NCBI GenBank assembly: GCA_027022125.1
Contig: JALVZI010000439.1
Location: forward strand, 1-7,708
Source of the DNA: Anaerolineae bacterium
Lineage (GTDB): Bacteria; Chloroflexota; Anaerolineae; 4572-78
Direction: 5' to 3'
Length of the DNA stretch: 7,708 bases
Positions 1-6,025 of this stretch are shown here, piece after piece. The notes beneath the pieces are model-generated. The model was not told the origin of the DNA and ran no database searches. It saw only the letters and a list, made by a program, of their open reading frames with translations. Numbering within the stretch: position 1 is the first letter of the stretch; each line of letters begins with the position of its first letter. Made by a program: the position numbers and the translations under genes.

Positions 1-291
1 GAGCCAATCATCGGTTTCGATGACAATATCCCCACTCATCCGCACGATGTCATTGTGTCCGGCGCGGGCGAATCCGTGATTTAACGCGGCGGCGATATTC
101 GGGGATGGCAGTTCCACCAGCGTGATGCCGGTTTGCCGGTGCAAGATTTCCGGCGAGCCATCTGTGGAACCGGCATCCAGCACAATCAGTTCGGCGCGGT
201 TTCCAACCGTGTCCAAAATGCTTTCGATGCACGATTTGATGGTAGATTGGTTGTTATAGTTTGTGAGCAGAAGCGTAATCGTTTCTTTCAT
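1..291 (-). CDS. Family 2 glycosyltransferase, N-terminal part (cut by window edge)
   Basis: Translating the minus strand from the ATG at 291 gives 97 codons with no stop before the left edge, so the gene is 3'-truncated. The protein starts MKETITLLLTNYNNQ, the first beta strand and loop of a GT-A fold nucleotide-sugar transferase. This is followed by ELIVLDAGSTDGSPEIL (about residues 34-50), the second strand with the aspartate and the S-T-D-G-S turn typical of family GT2. Near residues 67-79 comes NIAAALNHGFARA, and RMSGDIVIETDDW sits where the metal-binding DxD-like segment is expected. The start is supported by GGAG at 302-299, 7 bases upstream. The reading frame overlaps the end of glf by 38 bases, so the two are very likely co-transcribed and translationally coupled. 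GT2 enzymes work in the cytoplasm on glycan or lipid-linked acceptors. Because its neighbour makes UDP-galactofuranose, a galactofuranosyltransferase is an attractive guess, but donor and acceptor cannot be read from this fragment. Confidence 0.85.
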   Translation of the reverse strand, partial: MKETITLLLTNYNNQSTIKSCIESILDTVGNRAELIVLDAGSTDGSPEILHRQTGITLVELPSPNIAAALNHGFARAGHNDIVRMSGDIVIETDDWL

Positions 292-1405
292 AAATATTCT
301 CCACAAAATAACGCACCGGTTTGGGCTGCGCCAAAAGTGTCCGGGCGTGTTCCATCGCCCGTCCGATGGCGTGATCCATATCGTAATATCTGTACTCACC
401 CAACCGCCCACAAATCAACAAATCGTTCTGTGCGGCAGCCAGTTGCCGGTATCGCCGGTATAATTGTTTGTTTTTCCGGTCGGGGAAAGGGTACTCGTAA
501 TCATTGGGGTTGTTCGGTGTGGCAGGTGTTTCTCTGGTGATAACCGTGCCTTTGATGTTGCGGGCATATTGCGGCGGCATCATGTGTTTCCACTCCAGCG
601 TGCGAACATACGCATCGGCGCGGTTTGGGTTGTTGACCTGCCCCACCGGTTGGAAAATATCCACATCGGGTAGATATTCGTGTTCTCTGATTTGGTAGCG
701 GTAGTTTAACTTTCCAAATTTATACCCGAAAAATTCATCAATTGCGCCCGTAAAAATAACCTTCCGTCTCACCGAAAATTCTTTCCGCCGGTGAAGGTAG
801 TCAAAATTTAACAGCACGGGAATGCCTGCCAGCATATTTGCCATAAAATTTGCATATCCATTTAGAGGCAATCCCTGAAAACGATGCTGTTTTAAACGAT
901 GGTCGCCGTTTGCCCTAACCTCGAACCGCCCGGCGAGTTCCGCAGCAAGCGTTGCGGCAGAAACGCCCCACTGTTTTTCTGTATAACCTTTGACAAATTT
1001 TTGGTAAATTGCCTGCGGCATCATCGCCAGCGATGCTTCCTCAAAATTTGATGGTTGCCCGGAAAATGCGGGCTGCCACTGCGCGCCAAGTTCGCGGTTG
1101 ATGTAACGTGCGGTGGGGGGCCAGTTTTCAAATTTGTTATCCACCTGCGACATGACGGTGGCTTCAAAACGGTAGAATGTGGAAAAACGGGTCACAAAAT
1201 CCCATATTTTCTGTGAGTCGGTGCGGAAATAGTGCGGTCCGTAAGTGTGGATACGAATACCGCTGGGATGACAGTGGTCGTGAACATTGCCTCCCATATG
1301 GGGGCGACGCTCAACAACCAGTACATCTTGCCCGGCATCTGCCAATATGCGCGCGATGACCGCGCCGGTTAAACCGCTGCCCACAATTAAATAATCCACA
1401 TTCAC
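254..1405 (-). CDS. glf: UDP-galactopyranose mutase
   Basis: This flavoenzyme interconverts UDP-galactopyranose and UDP-galactofuranose in the cytoplasm, supplying the furanose donor for cell-surface glycans. Starting at GTG 1405 it is 383 residues, normal for the family. The N-terminus is a Rossmann FAD site: VDYLIVGSGLTG (about 3-14), then an acidic strand end and GGNVHD (38-43). Family landmarks follow: YGPHYFRT (55-62), GYTEKQWG (140-147), the arginine in EVR (about 164) and the arginine in YVRTLEWKHM (about 268), which match the two diphosphate-contacting arginines, then YEYPFPD (303-309) and GRLGEYRYYDMD (333-344) near the flavin. The common GPHIFHT appears here as GPHYFRT. The frame is open to 1438, but GGAGG at 1418-1414 lies 8 bases before GTG 1405 and the protein begins naturally there. 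The last dozen codons are read through the start of the downstream glycosyltransferase. It is the first gene after the che terminator, so it probably has its own promoter. Confidence 0.93.
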   Translation of the reverse strand: MNVDYLIVGSGLTGAVIARILADAGQDVLVVERRPHMGGNVHDHCHPSGIRIHTYGPHYFRTDSQKIWDFVTRFSTFYRFEATVMSQVDNKFENWPPTARYINRELGAQWQPAFSGQPSNFEEASLAMMPQAIYQKFVKGYTEKQWGVSAATLAAELAGRFEVRANGDHRLKQHRFQGLPLNGYANFMANMLAGIPVLLNFDYLHRRKEFSVRRKVIFTGAIDEFFGYKFGKLNYRYQIREHEYLPDVDIFQPVGQVNNPNRADAYVRTLEWKHMMPPQYARNIKGTVITRETPATPNNPNDYEYPFPDRKNKQLYRRYRQLAAAQNDLLICGRLGEYRYYDMDHAIGRAMEHARTLLAQPKPVRYFVENIYERNDYASAHKL

Positions 1406-1413
1406 AATATTTT

Positions 1414-1418
1414 CCTCC
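1414..1418 (-). promoter_or_regulatory. Shine-Dalgarno site that sets the glf start
   Basis: The minus strand reads GGAGG here, followed by 8 bases and then GTG at 1405-1403. This supports the GTG start of glf over the upstream in-frame GTG at 1438, which would add 11 residues without family resemblance. Confidence 0.75.
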
Positions 1419-1443
1419 GATGTGCTGCACCTTCCCACATTTC

Positions 1444-1472
1444 ATTCTATCATTCCCGCCCAAGACGGTCAG
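1444..1472 (-). promoter_or_regulatory. Possible sigma-70-type promoter for glf
   Basis: In the gap between the che terminator and glf the minus strand carries CTGACC (1472-1467) and TAGAAT (1449-1444), 17 bases apart. The -10 matches the TATAAT consensus at 5 of 6 positions and the -35 matches TTGACA at 4 of 6. Its position downstream of the terminator and about 40 bases before the glf start is what one would expect. The call rests on the consensus match and context alone; the organism's own promoter preference is unknown. Confidence 0.35.
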
Positions 1473-1510
1473 TAAAACTAACCTAAACGCCCCGTAAAAA
1501 GAACGTAAAC

Positions 1511-1546
1511 AAAAAAACAGGATGGCTGGTGAGCCACCCTGTTTTC
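1511..1546 (-). terminator. Intrinsic (rho-independent) terminator of the che operon
   Basis: Read on the minus strand, AACAGGGTGGCT, loop CACC and AGCCATCCTGTT form a 12-bp stem with a single G-U wobble, which two A-U pairs at its base can extend. A run of seven T residues (1517-1511) begins at the 3' foot of the stem. On the plus strand the wobble becomes an A-C mismatch and the run after the stem is only TTTT then C, so the element works best in the minus direction. It starts about 20 bases after the stop codon of the last cheX gene and separates the chemotaxis transcript from the glf unit. Confidence 0.9.
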
Positions 1547-1563
1547 TGTCTGCGAAACCGGCA

Positions 1564-2034
1564 TCACTTTTTCGAACTTTTAATCGCCAAAGTGAGGGAC
1601 AGTGTGCCATAATCCGTTTCCAGCGGGACGATGATGCGCGGGATGTCGAAGGTGGAAATGCGCGAACCTTTGCCCACAATCAGTGTGGGAACCGAAATAT
1701 CTGTGGTATACCCCACCGCACCGAGTTTGGTGGTCGCCAATCCGGCAATCACGTTTCCCAGTTCGTTGATGCCGCTTTGCGCCAATTCATTAAAATCCGT
1801 CACTTCTTCACCCAGCATTTTAGAAATCATCGCTTTGGCGGTATCAAAACTCAAACCCATCATTACCACACCCCACGCATCGCCCACCAAACTGATGAGC
1901 ACGGTGATGTCATCGGTGACATATATGTCTTTGTGCAATCGCAATTGACCGCGAGTGGCTTTTACACCCAGTTCTGATTGCAAGACTTCTGCCGCCGCCA
2001 GCACAAACGGGTTGAGCAGTTTTACGTTTGCCAT
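1564..2034 (-). CDS. cheX: CheX-family CheY-P phosphatase, second copy
   Basis: CheX proteins remove phosphate from CheY-P in the cytoplasm, using a glutamate and an asparagine spaced E-x2-N on one helix. Starting at ATG 2034 the protein is 156 residues, a normal CheX length. It begins MANVKLLNPF, the usual CheX opening, and carries the helix LAQSGINELGNVIAG with the catalytic pair at about E91 and N94, then VPTLIVGKG. The glycine after the active helix is followed by LATT rather than the GQA of its upstream paralogue. The frame extends to a TTG at 2055, but AAGGA lies 9 bases before ATG 2034 and the extra residues (LKGKKA) do not look like CheX. It follows the first cheX by 21 bases and resembles it at close to half of its residues by eye, suggesting an old tandem duplication. 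It is the last gene before the terminator. Confidence 0.87.
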   Translation of the reverse strand: MANVKLLNPFVLAAAEVLQSELGVKATRGQLRLHKDIYVTDDITVLISLVGDAWGVVMMGLSFDTAKAMISKMLGEEVTDFNELAQSGINELGNVIAGLATTKLGAVGYTTDISVPTLIVGKGSRISTFDIPRIIVPLETDYGTLSLTLAIKSSKK

Positions 2035-2055
2035 CGCCTTTTTTCCTTTCAACAA

Positions 2056-2526
2056 CTACGAAGGCGGCGTTTCTCTCAACGCCAAGTGAATGTTCAGTGC
2101 CCCCAGTTCGGTGTGCAGAGGCACAACCAACCGGTCAAAATCGAGCGTGGAAACCAATGTGCCTTTGCCCAAAACCAATGTCGGCGGCGAAATGTTCACG
2201 TTTAACCCGGATGCCGCCAAACGCTGCCCGGCTTGCCCGGTGATGACATTCCCCAACTCACCGATGCCACTCTGCGCCAACTCGTCAAATTCGTGGAAGG
2301 GCTGGTCGAGAATTTTTGAAACTATCGCCAGTGCCGTTCCCTCGCTGAGACTGTACATAACAATTCCTGCCGCTTCGCCGACAAGGCTAATCAACACGGC
2401 AATATCATCGGTAGTGGCAGCCGAGCGCTCTAATTGCAATTCACCCCGTTGAGCCTCGACGCCCAATTCTGTTTGCAAGACCATATATGCCGCTTCCAAA
2501 AACGGATTCAAGAATTTTACATCCAT
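2056..2526 (-). CDS. cheX: CheX-family CheY-P phosphatase, first copy
   Basis: A CheX-type phosphatase of 156 residues that should hydrolyse CheY-P and help reset the signal. It starts MDVKFLNPF. It contains SLVGEAAG (about 48-55), the active helix LAQSGIGELGNVITGQA with the E-x2-N pair at about E90 and N93, and SPPTLVLGKG. The GQA after the helix and the double proline downstream fit the family better than the second copy does. ATG 2526 is preceded by AGGAGG (2540-2535) at 8 bases, an excellent ribosome site. The GTG at 2535 in the same frame lies against that site, so it is rejected as a start. The gene begins 33 bases after the cheR stop and is followed by its paralogue. Whether it acts on the CheY encoded here or on another receiver cannot be read from sequence. 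Confidence 0.88.
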   Translation of the reverse strand: MDVKFLNPFLEAAYMVLQTELGVEAQRGELQLERSAATTDDIAVLISLVGEAAGIVMYSLSEGTALAIVSKILDQPFHEFDELAQSGIGELGNVITGQAGQRLAASGLNVNISPPTLVLGKGTLVSTLDFDRLVVPLHTELGALNIHLALRETPPS

Positions 2527-2534
2527 ATATTCCA

Positions 2535-2540
2535 CCTCCT
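2535..2540 (-). promoter_or_regulatory. Consensus Shine-Dalgarno of the first cheX
   Basis: The minus strand reads AGGAGG with 8 bases to ATG 2526. The match to the anti-Shine-Dalgarno is full. It settles the start and suggests strong initiation of the phosphatase pair relative to cheR, whose own site is weak. Confidence 0.75.
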
Positions 2541-2559
2541 GCGATAGGATGTATCGAAA

Positions 2560-3426
2560 CTATGCCCTGCGGCGATAGAACGAAATACCTGCCGGTTCAA
2601 AACCGATTTCAGATGCTTTTGAGATAATTTCCGTGCCACCGACAAATATAATTCCGCCCGGACGCAGAGACTCATAAAAACGGCGGTACAGGCGGTCTTT
2701 CACTTCGGCAGTGAAATAGATGACCACATTCCGGCACACTATCAAATCAAAGCCGGTCTCAAACGGGTCGGTGAGCATATTGTGCTGTTTGAAGATAATC
2801 TTTCGGCGCAACGACTCTTTCACAAAATATTTGTCGCCCTGTCGCTCAAAATAGCGTTTCAGGTATTTTTCAGACACCGCGCCGACATCATCTTTGGTGT
2901 ACGGACCGCCCGCTTCCGCATAAGCCAGCGCAGAGCGGTCGAGGTCGCTGGCTAAAATGTAATGTTTGGTAAACAAACCGGTCATCTCCGCCAGCAGCAT
3001 CGCCAGCGAGTACGGCTCTTGCCCCCGTGAACACCCTGCGCTCCAAATGCGCAATCCGGTTCTGGCGCTGTTGGCGCCGCCATTGGTGCGACTGGCTTGG
3101 CGCATTTCTCGCAACGATTGCGGACGTTTGGTAGCGGTAACTTTACCCCCGAGCAATTCGGGTAAAATAGTTCGCTCCAAATAGGTATATTTATCAATAT
3201 CCCTGAAAAAAGACGAAACGTTGATGGTTAAATAATTTTTCAGGTCGCGCCGGGCATTTTCATCATTGTGCACCATTTGGAAAAACTTCTTCCAATCCTG
3301 TTGCCCGGAACGCAATAAATACGACCCCAACCGGCGCTGCATTTGCGGCGCTTTATAAAAATCAAGGTCAACACCGGTAGTGGCTAGAATCTCTTTTTTA
3401 ATAAATTCATACTCACGCGCGTCCAT
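2560..3426 (-). CDS. cheR: Chemotaxis protein methyltransferase CheR
   Basis: CheR transfers a methyl group from S-adenosylmethionine to receptor glutamates, opposing CheB. The 288 residues are a full-length protein of the usual size. The N-terminal helical domain ends in LTINVSSFFRD (66-76), the arginine-containing CheR signature. The SAM-binding domain follows with WSAGCSRGQEPYS (128-140), the acidic end of ASD (159-161) that contacts the ribose, HNML (215-218) and CRNVVIYF (231-238). GQEPYS replaces the common GEEPYS, a substitution I recall in other CheRs. Residues about 94-123 form a longer, basic, low-complexity connector between the two domains than in short CheRs. The ATG at 3426 lies inside the end of cheB (14-base overlap) and has only a weak ribosome site (GGTG within cheB codons), so translation is probably coupled to cheB. 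The pairing with cheB is the usual adaptation module. Confidence 0.95.
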   Translation of the reverse strand: MDAREYEFIKKEILATTGVDLDFYKAPQMQRRLGSYLLRSGQQDWKKFFQMVHNDENARRDLKNYLTINVSSFFRDIDKYTYLERTILPELLGGKVTATKRPQSLREMRQASRTNGGANSARTGLRIWSAGCSRGQEPYSLAMLLAEMTGLFTKHYILASDLDRSALAYAEAGGPYTKDDVGAVSEKYLKRYFERQGDKYFVKESLRRKIIFKQHNMLTDPFETGFDLIVCRNVVIYFTAEVKDRLYRRFYESLRPGGIIFVGGTEIISKASEIGFEPAGISFYRRRA

Positions 3427-4459
3427 TGTGCACCATCTTTACAATTGTTTGTGCCACTTCGGGCAGGGGTACAACCGTATCCGCCAATCCGGCTTCTACC
3501 ACACTGCGCGGCATACCATATACCACACTGGTTTCCTCATTTTCCGCAATGATATGCCCGCCCCGCGCTTTGATGCGCCGTGCGCCGTCTGTGCCATCCG
3601 ACCCCATACCGGTGAGTATCACCCCCAGCACCGACTTTCCGAAATGGTCGGCGGCGGTTTCCATAGTGATGTCCACTGCCGGGCGCACGTGATTCCGGCG
3701 GGGGGCTTTGGTCAATTTGATGCGCCGGTTGTCGTGAATTTCCATATGATAATCGCCCGGCGCCAGCAAAATCAGTCCTTTCGCCAAACGGTCGCCGTCG
3801 GTTGCCTCTTGAACACTCAGCGGACTCATATCGTTTAGCCGCTGCGCCAGCGATTTTGTGAATCCGGCGGGCATATGCTGCACAATCACCACTGCGGCTT
3901 GCAAATCGGCGGGTAAATGGGGAATAACTTCTTGCAGGGCTTTGGGTCCACCGGTGGATGAGCCGATAACCACCAGCGGGTCGTTGGCGGAAAAGGGACG
4001 CATTGCAGAATGATGGGCGGCGGTGGGCAGCGATGTTACCGGTTTTTGAACCTTTGCCATATGGACACCGGCAGCGGCTTTTACTTTTTCCACCAGCACG
4101 GTCATCACCGCCCGTGTTTCGGCGCTGCCGGTGGGTTTTTGCACAAAATCCACCGCACCGAGCATCAACGCTTTGATGGTTGTTTGTGCGCCTTTCGCCG
4201 TTAATGAACTGAGCATCACCACCGGGGTGGGGAACCGTTTCATTATCTGCTCAAGGGTAGAAAGTCCGTCCAAACGCGGCATTTCCACATCAAGCGTGAC
4301 GACATCCGGCTTCAGCGATGAAATTTTTTCCAGTGCCTCTACGCCGTCTTTGGCGCTGCCAACCACCGAAATAGCGGGGTCGGCATCCAAATGCCGGTTG
4401 ATGGTGTAACGCATAAATGCAGAATCATCAACCACCAATACCCGAATTGGGTTTGCCAT
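3413..4459 (-). CDS. cheB: Receptor methylesterase and glutamine deamidase CheB
   Basis: CheB removes receptor methyl groups and deamidates glutamines when its receiver domain is phosphorylated by CheA. The protein is 348 residues and has both domains. The receiver spans about 4-125, with the acidic pair D11-D12, phosphoacceptor D57 in LDVEMPRLDG, S84 and K108. After a linker (about 130-158) the esterase domain begins with VVIGSSTGG; S168, H195 (QHMPAGF) and D288 (GMGSDG) form the catalytic triad in the expected order. All key residues are present, so it should be active. ATG 4459 has GGGGTGAG just upstream, formed by the last codons of cheY, and only 4 bases separate the two genes. Its 3' end overlaps cheR. 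The tight packing implies fixed stoichiometry with CheR through translational coupling. Confidence 0.96.
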   Translation of the reverse strand: MANPIRVLVVDDSAFMRYTINRHLDADPAISVVGSAKDGVEALEKISSLKPDVVTLDVEMPRLDGLSTLEQIMKRFPTPVVMLSSLTAKGAQTTIKALMLGAVDFVQKPTGSAETRAVMTVLVEKVKAAAGVHMAKVQKPVTSLPTAAHHSAMRPFSANDPLVVIGSSTGGPKALQEVIPHLPADLQAAVVIVQHMPAGFTKSLAQRLNDMSPLSVQEATDGDRLAKGLILLAPGDYHMEIHDNRRIKLTKAPRRNHVRPAVDITMETAADHFGKSVLGVILTGMGSDGTDGARRIKARGGHIIAENEETSVVYGMPRSVVEAGLADTVVPLPEVAQTIVKMVHNGRA

Positions 4460-4463
4460 AATC

Positions 4464-4820
4464 TCACCCCAAAACTTTTTTCAGAGCCAACATAACCCGG
4501 TCAGGGTCAAACGGTTTTACCACATAATCTCTGGCGCCGGCTTGCACGGCTTGCACAACCATTGATTCTTGCCCCAGTGCCGTCAGCATGATTACTTTGG
4601 CTTGGGGGTCAAATCCGCGAATTTCTGCGAGGGCTTCGATGCCGGTTTTTTGGGGCATAGTGATGTCCATCAACACCGCATCGGGATGTTCGGCTTTGTA
4701 AACATACACCGCTTCTTCCCCGTTTTCCGCCTCTACCACATCGAACCCGTGTCCGGTTAGCAGTTTTGAAAGGCGGACGCGCATAAATTTAGCATCATCT
4801 ACTACCATTATTTTTGCCAT
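4464..4820 (-). CDS. cheY: Chemotaxis response regulator CheY (single-domain receiver)
   Basis: A stand-alone receiver of 118 residues that accepts phosphate from CheA and carries the signal to the motility machine. It shows the acidic pair D8-D9 in VVDDAKFMR, phosphoacceptor D52 in LMDITMPQKTG, T80 in IMLTA, aromatic switch Y99 in ARDYVVKPF and K102. Nothing follows the receiver, so it has no DNA-binding or enzymatic output domain. ATG 4820 is preceded by GGAGG (4829-4825) with a rather short 4-base gap. The gene begins 41 bases after cheD and ends 4 bases before cheB. Among cheA, cheB and three phosphatase genes, it is the obvious common substrate. The output target (flagellar switch or pilus/gliding motor) is not shown in this window. 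Confidence 0.94.
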   Translation of the reverse strand: MAKIMVVDDAKFMRVRLSKLLTGHGFDVVEAENGEEAVYVYKAEHPDAVLMDITMPQKTGIEALAEIRGFDPQAKVIMLTALGQESMVVQAVQAGARDYVVKPFDPDRVMLALKKVLG

Positions 4821-4861
4821 AGTTCCTCCGATCTTCTTTTTGGCTGAACTGTAATTTTTGG

Positions 4862-5356
4862 TTACAGCGGGCGTTCTTGCTGCCCCATTGTTCTGATGGT
4901 CATTTCTCCGGTGGCGATATACAATTTGGCGGTACGCCCGTTATTGCCGCCGGTATCCTGTGCTTTGATGGAGAATCCCATACTTTTCAACACTTCGTGC
5001 GCGGTTGCCACATTTCGGTCGCCGATGTTGAGGGTATTTTTGAACCCCGGCGACGTGAGCATACTCGCGCCGCCACACAACCGCACAATTAACCCGCTGC
5101 GCGATGCGCCCAATTTCAGCACTTCATCTAGCAAAAGCGGCACACCCAAATCAACAAATTTTGCCGGATTGTCGGGTATGGTACTTTTGTTTGCAGCGCT
5201 GGGTAATAATGCGTGCAACATTCCGCCCACTTTTCGCTGCGGGTCATACATACTCACGGCAACACACGACCCCAACCCGTATGCCACCAATACATCTGCC
5301 GCCGATTTGCTGACGACGATTTGTCCAATTGATACAGAGCGCACATTGTCTGCCAC
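4862..5356 (-). CDS. cheD: Receptor glutamine deamidase CheD
   Basis: CheD deamidates specific receptor glutamines, and its binding to CheC stimulates CheC's CheY-P phosphatase activity. The 164-residue protein has the family landmarks: catalytic C31 in YGLGSCVAV, catalytic H48 in GGMLHALLP, GGASM (95-99), IGDRN (111-115) and DTGGN (134-138). In the Thermotoga maritima enzyme a threonine six residues before the cysteine completes the site; by my alignment alanine (A25) stands there. The start is GTG 5356 with GAGGT about 5 bases upstream; no ATG near it fits. It follows cheC by 33 bases, so the two interacting partners are made together. It ends 41 bases before cheY. Confidence 0.94.
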   Translation of the reverse strand: MADNVRSVSIGQIVVSKSAADVLVAYGLGSCVAVSMYDPQRKVGGMLHALLPSAANKSTIPDNPAKFVDLGVPLLLDEVLKLGASRSGLIVRLCGGASMLTSPGFKNTLNIGDRNVATAHEVLKSMGFSIKAQDTGGNNGRTAKLYIATGEMTIRTMGQQERPL

Positions 5357-5389
5357 AGTCGACCTCTTACTTTTCCACGGTATTCTCGG

Positions 5390-6025
5390 TCACTTGGTTT
5401 TAAAGTACTGGATAATGTTGGTTTCCATATTGGGGATAACCCAGAATTTGGTTTGGATTACCCGTCCGGCATCTTTAAATGCGGTATCCAAAATGATAAG
5501 TTGGTCTGCGGTAAACTCCATTGTGTTGGCTGCCACCGCCGCCAAAATTGATGCCGCCATATCGATAATCACTGCCGGGGGCGACGGGACAATGGAATGC
5601 CCGGTTTTGTCAGAAAGCACATTCAAAAACGAAGCCAAACTGATATTCCCGATTTCTGCCATTGCCGACTGCGCCACCTCATCCATTTCTTGGGTCGTAC
5701 CCGGTTCTTCTCCCATCAGCATATCCACCAAATAAAGGGCATCGGTCAGCCCAAAAATGAGCAGCGATTGCCCATGCAAATCGCCTTCAATGAGCAAGTA
5801 GATGCCCACCGTTTCCGCTTCCGGCGATTCCGCGCCGTGTTCCAGCAATTCACTCAACGGAATAGATTTCAACACGGGCGGGTCAACGGTTATCTCCCGT
5901 CCGGTCATCATCGATAAATTGTCGGCGACATTTTTCATCGCTGCGCCCAACAATTCACCCGATTTTTCAGAGGTGAGAATTTGTAACCACAGTTCGGCTT
6001 GTTGGTCAATCTTTTGTGTGCTCAT
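5390..6025 (-). CDS. cheC: CheY-P phosphatase CheC
   Basis: CheC dephosphorylates CheY-P and is controlled through CheD. The length of 211 residues and the internal two-fold layout fit CheC rather than the shorter CheX. The second half carries an intact active helix, SAMAEIGNISLASF, with E124 and N127 spaced E-x2-N and a proline at 150 in VPSPP, as in the CXY-family signature. The equivalent helix near the N-terminus, SGELLGAAMKN (22-32), does not show the E-x2-N pair: by alignment to CheC of Thermotoga the asparagine position is not Asn. So only one of the two half-sites looks functional. The start ATG 6025 overlaps the cheA stop codon as ATGA and has AAGGA 8 bases upstream. The adjacency to cheD supports the assignment. 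The alternative, a divergent FliY-like protein, is unlikely because there is no C-terminal FliN-like domain. Confidence 0.9.
   Translation of the reverse strand: MSTQKIDQQAELWLQILTSEKSGELLGAAMKNVADNLSMMTGREITVDPPVLKSIPLSELLEHGAESPEAETVGIYLLIEGDLHGQSLLIFGLTDALYLVDMLMGEEPGTTQEMDEVAQSAMAEIGNISLASFLNVLSDKTGHSIVPSPPAVIIDMAASILAAVAANTMEFTADQLIILDTAFKDAGRVIQTKFWVIPNMETNIIQYFKTK

Noticed and set aside
50..232. Minus-strand 60-codon frame near the left edge
   Set aside because: It is an out-of-frame shadow of the glycosyltransferase, whose frame shows GT2 motifs and a ribosome site.
1311..1679. Minus-strand open frame crossing the glf start, the terminator and the end of the second cheX
   Set aside because: It overlaps two real genes and passes through the terminator hairpin, and its product resembles no protein family I know.
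1564..2526. The two cheX genes as a split single CheC-like gene
   Set aside because: Each has its own start, its own ribosome site, a complete CheX fold signature and its own E-x2-N pair, so they are separate paralogues.
4896..5735. Long plus-strand open frame (279 codons) opposite cheD and cheC
   Set aside because: It runs antisense to two well-supported genes, spans their boundary, has no recognisable domain, and is explained by the codon usage of the opposite strand.
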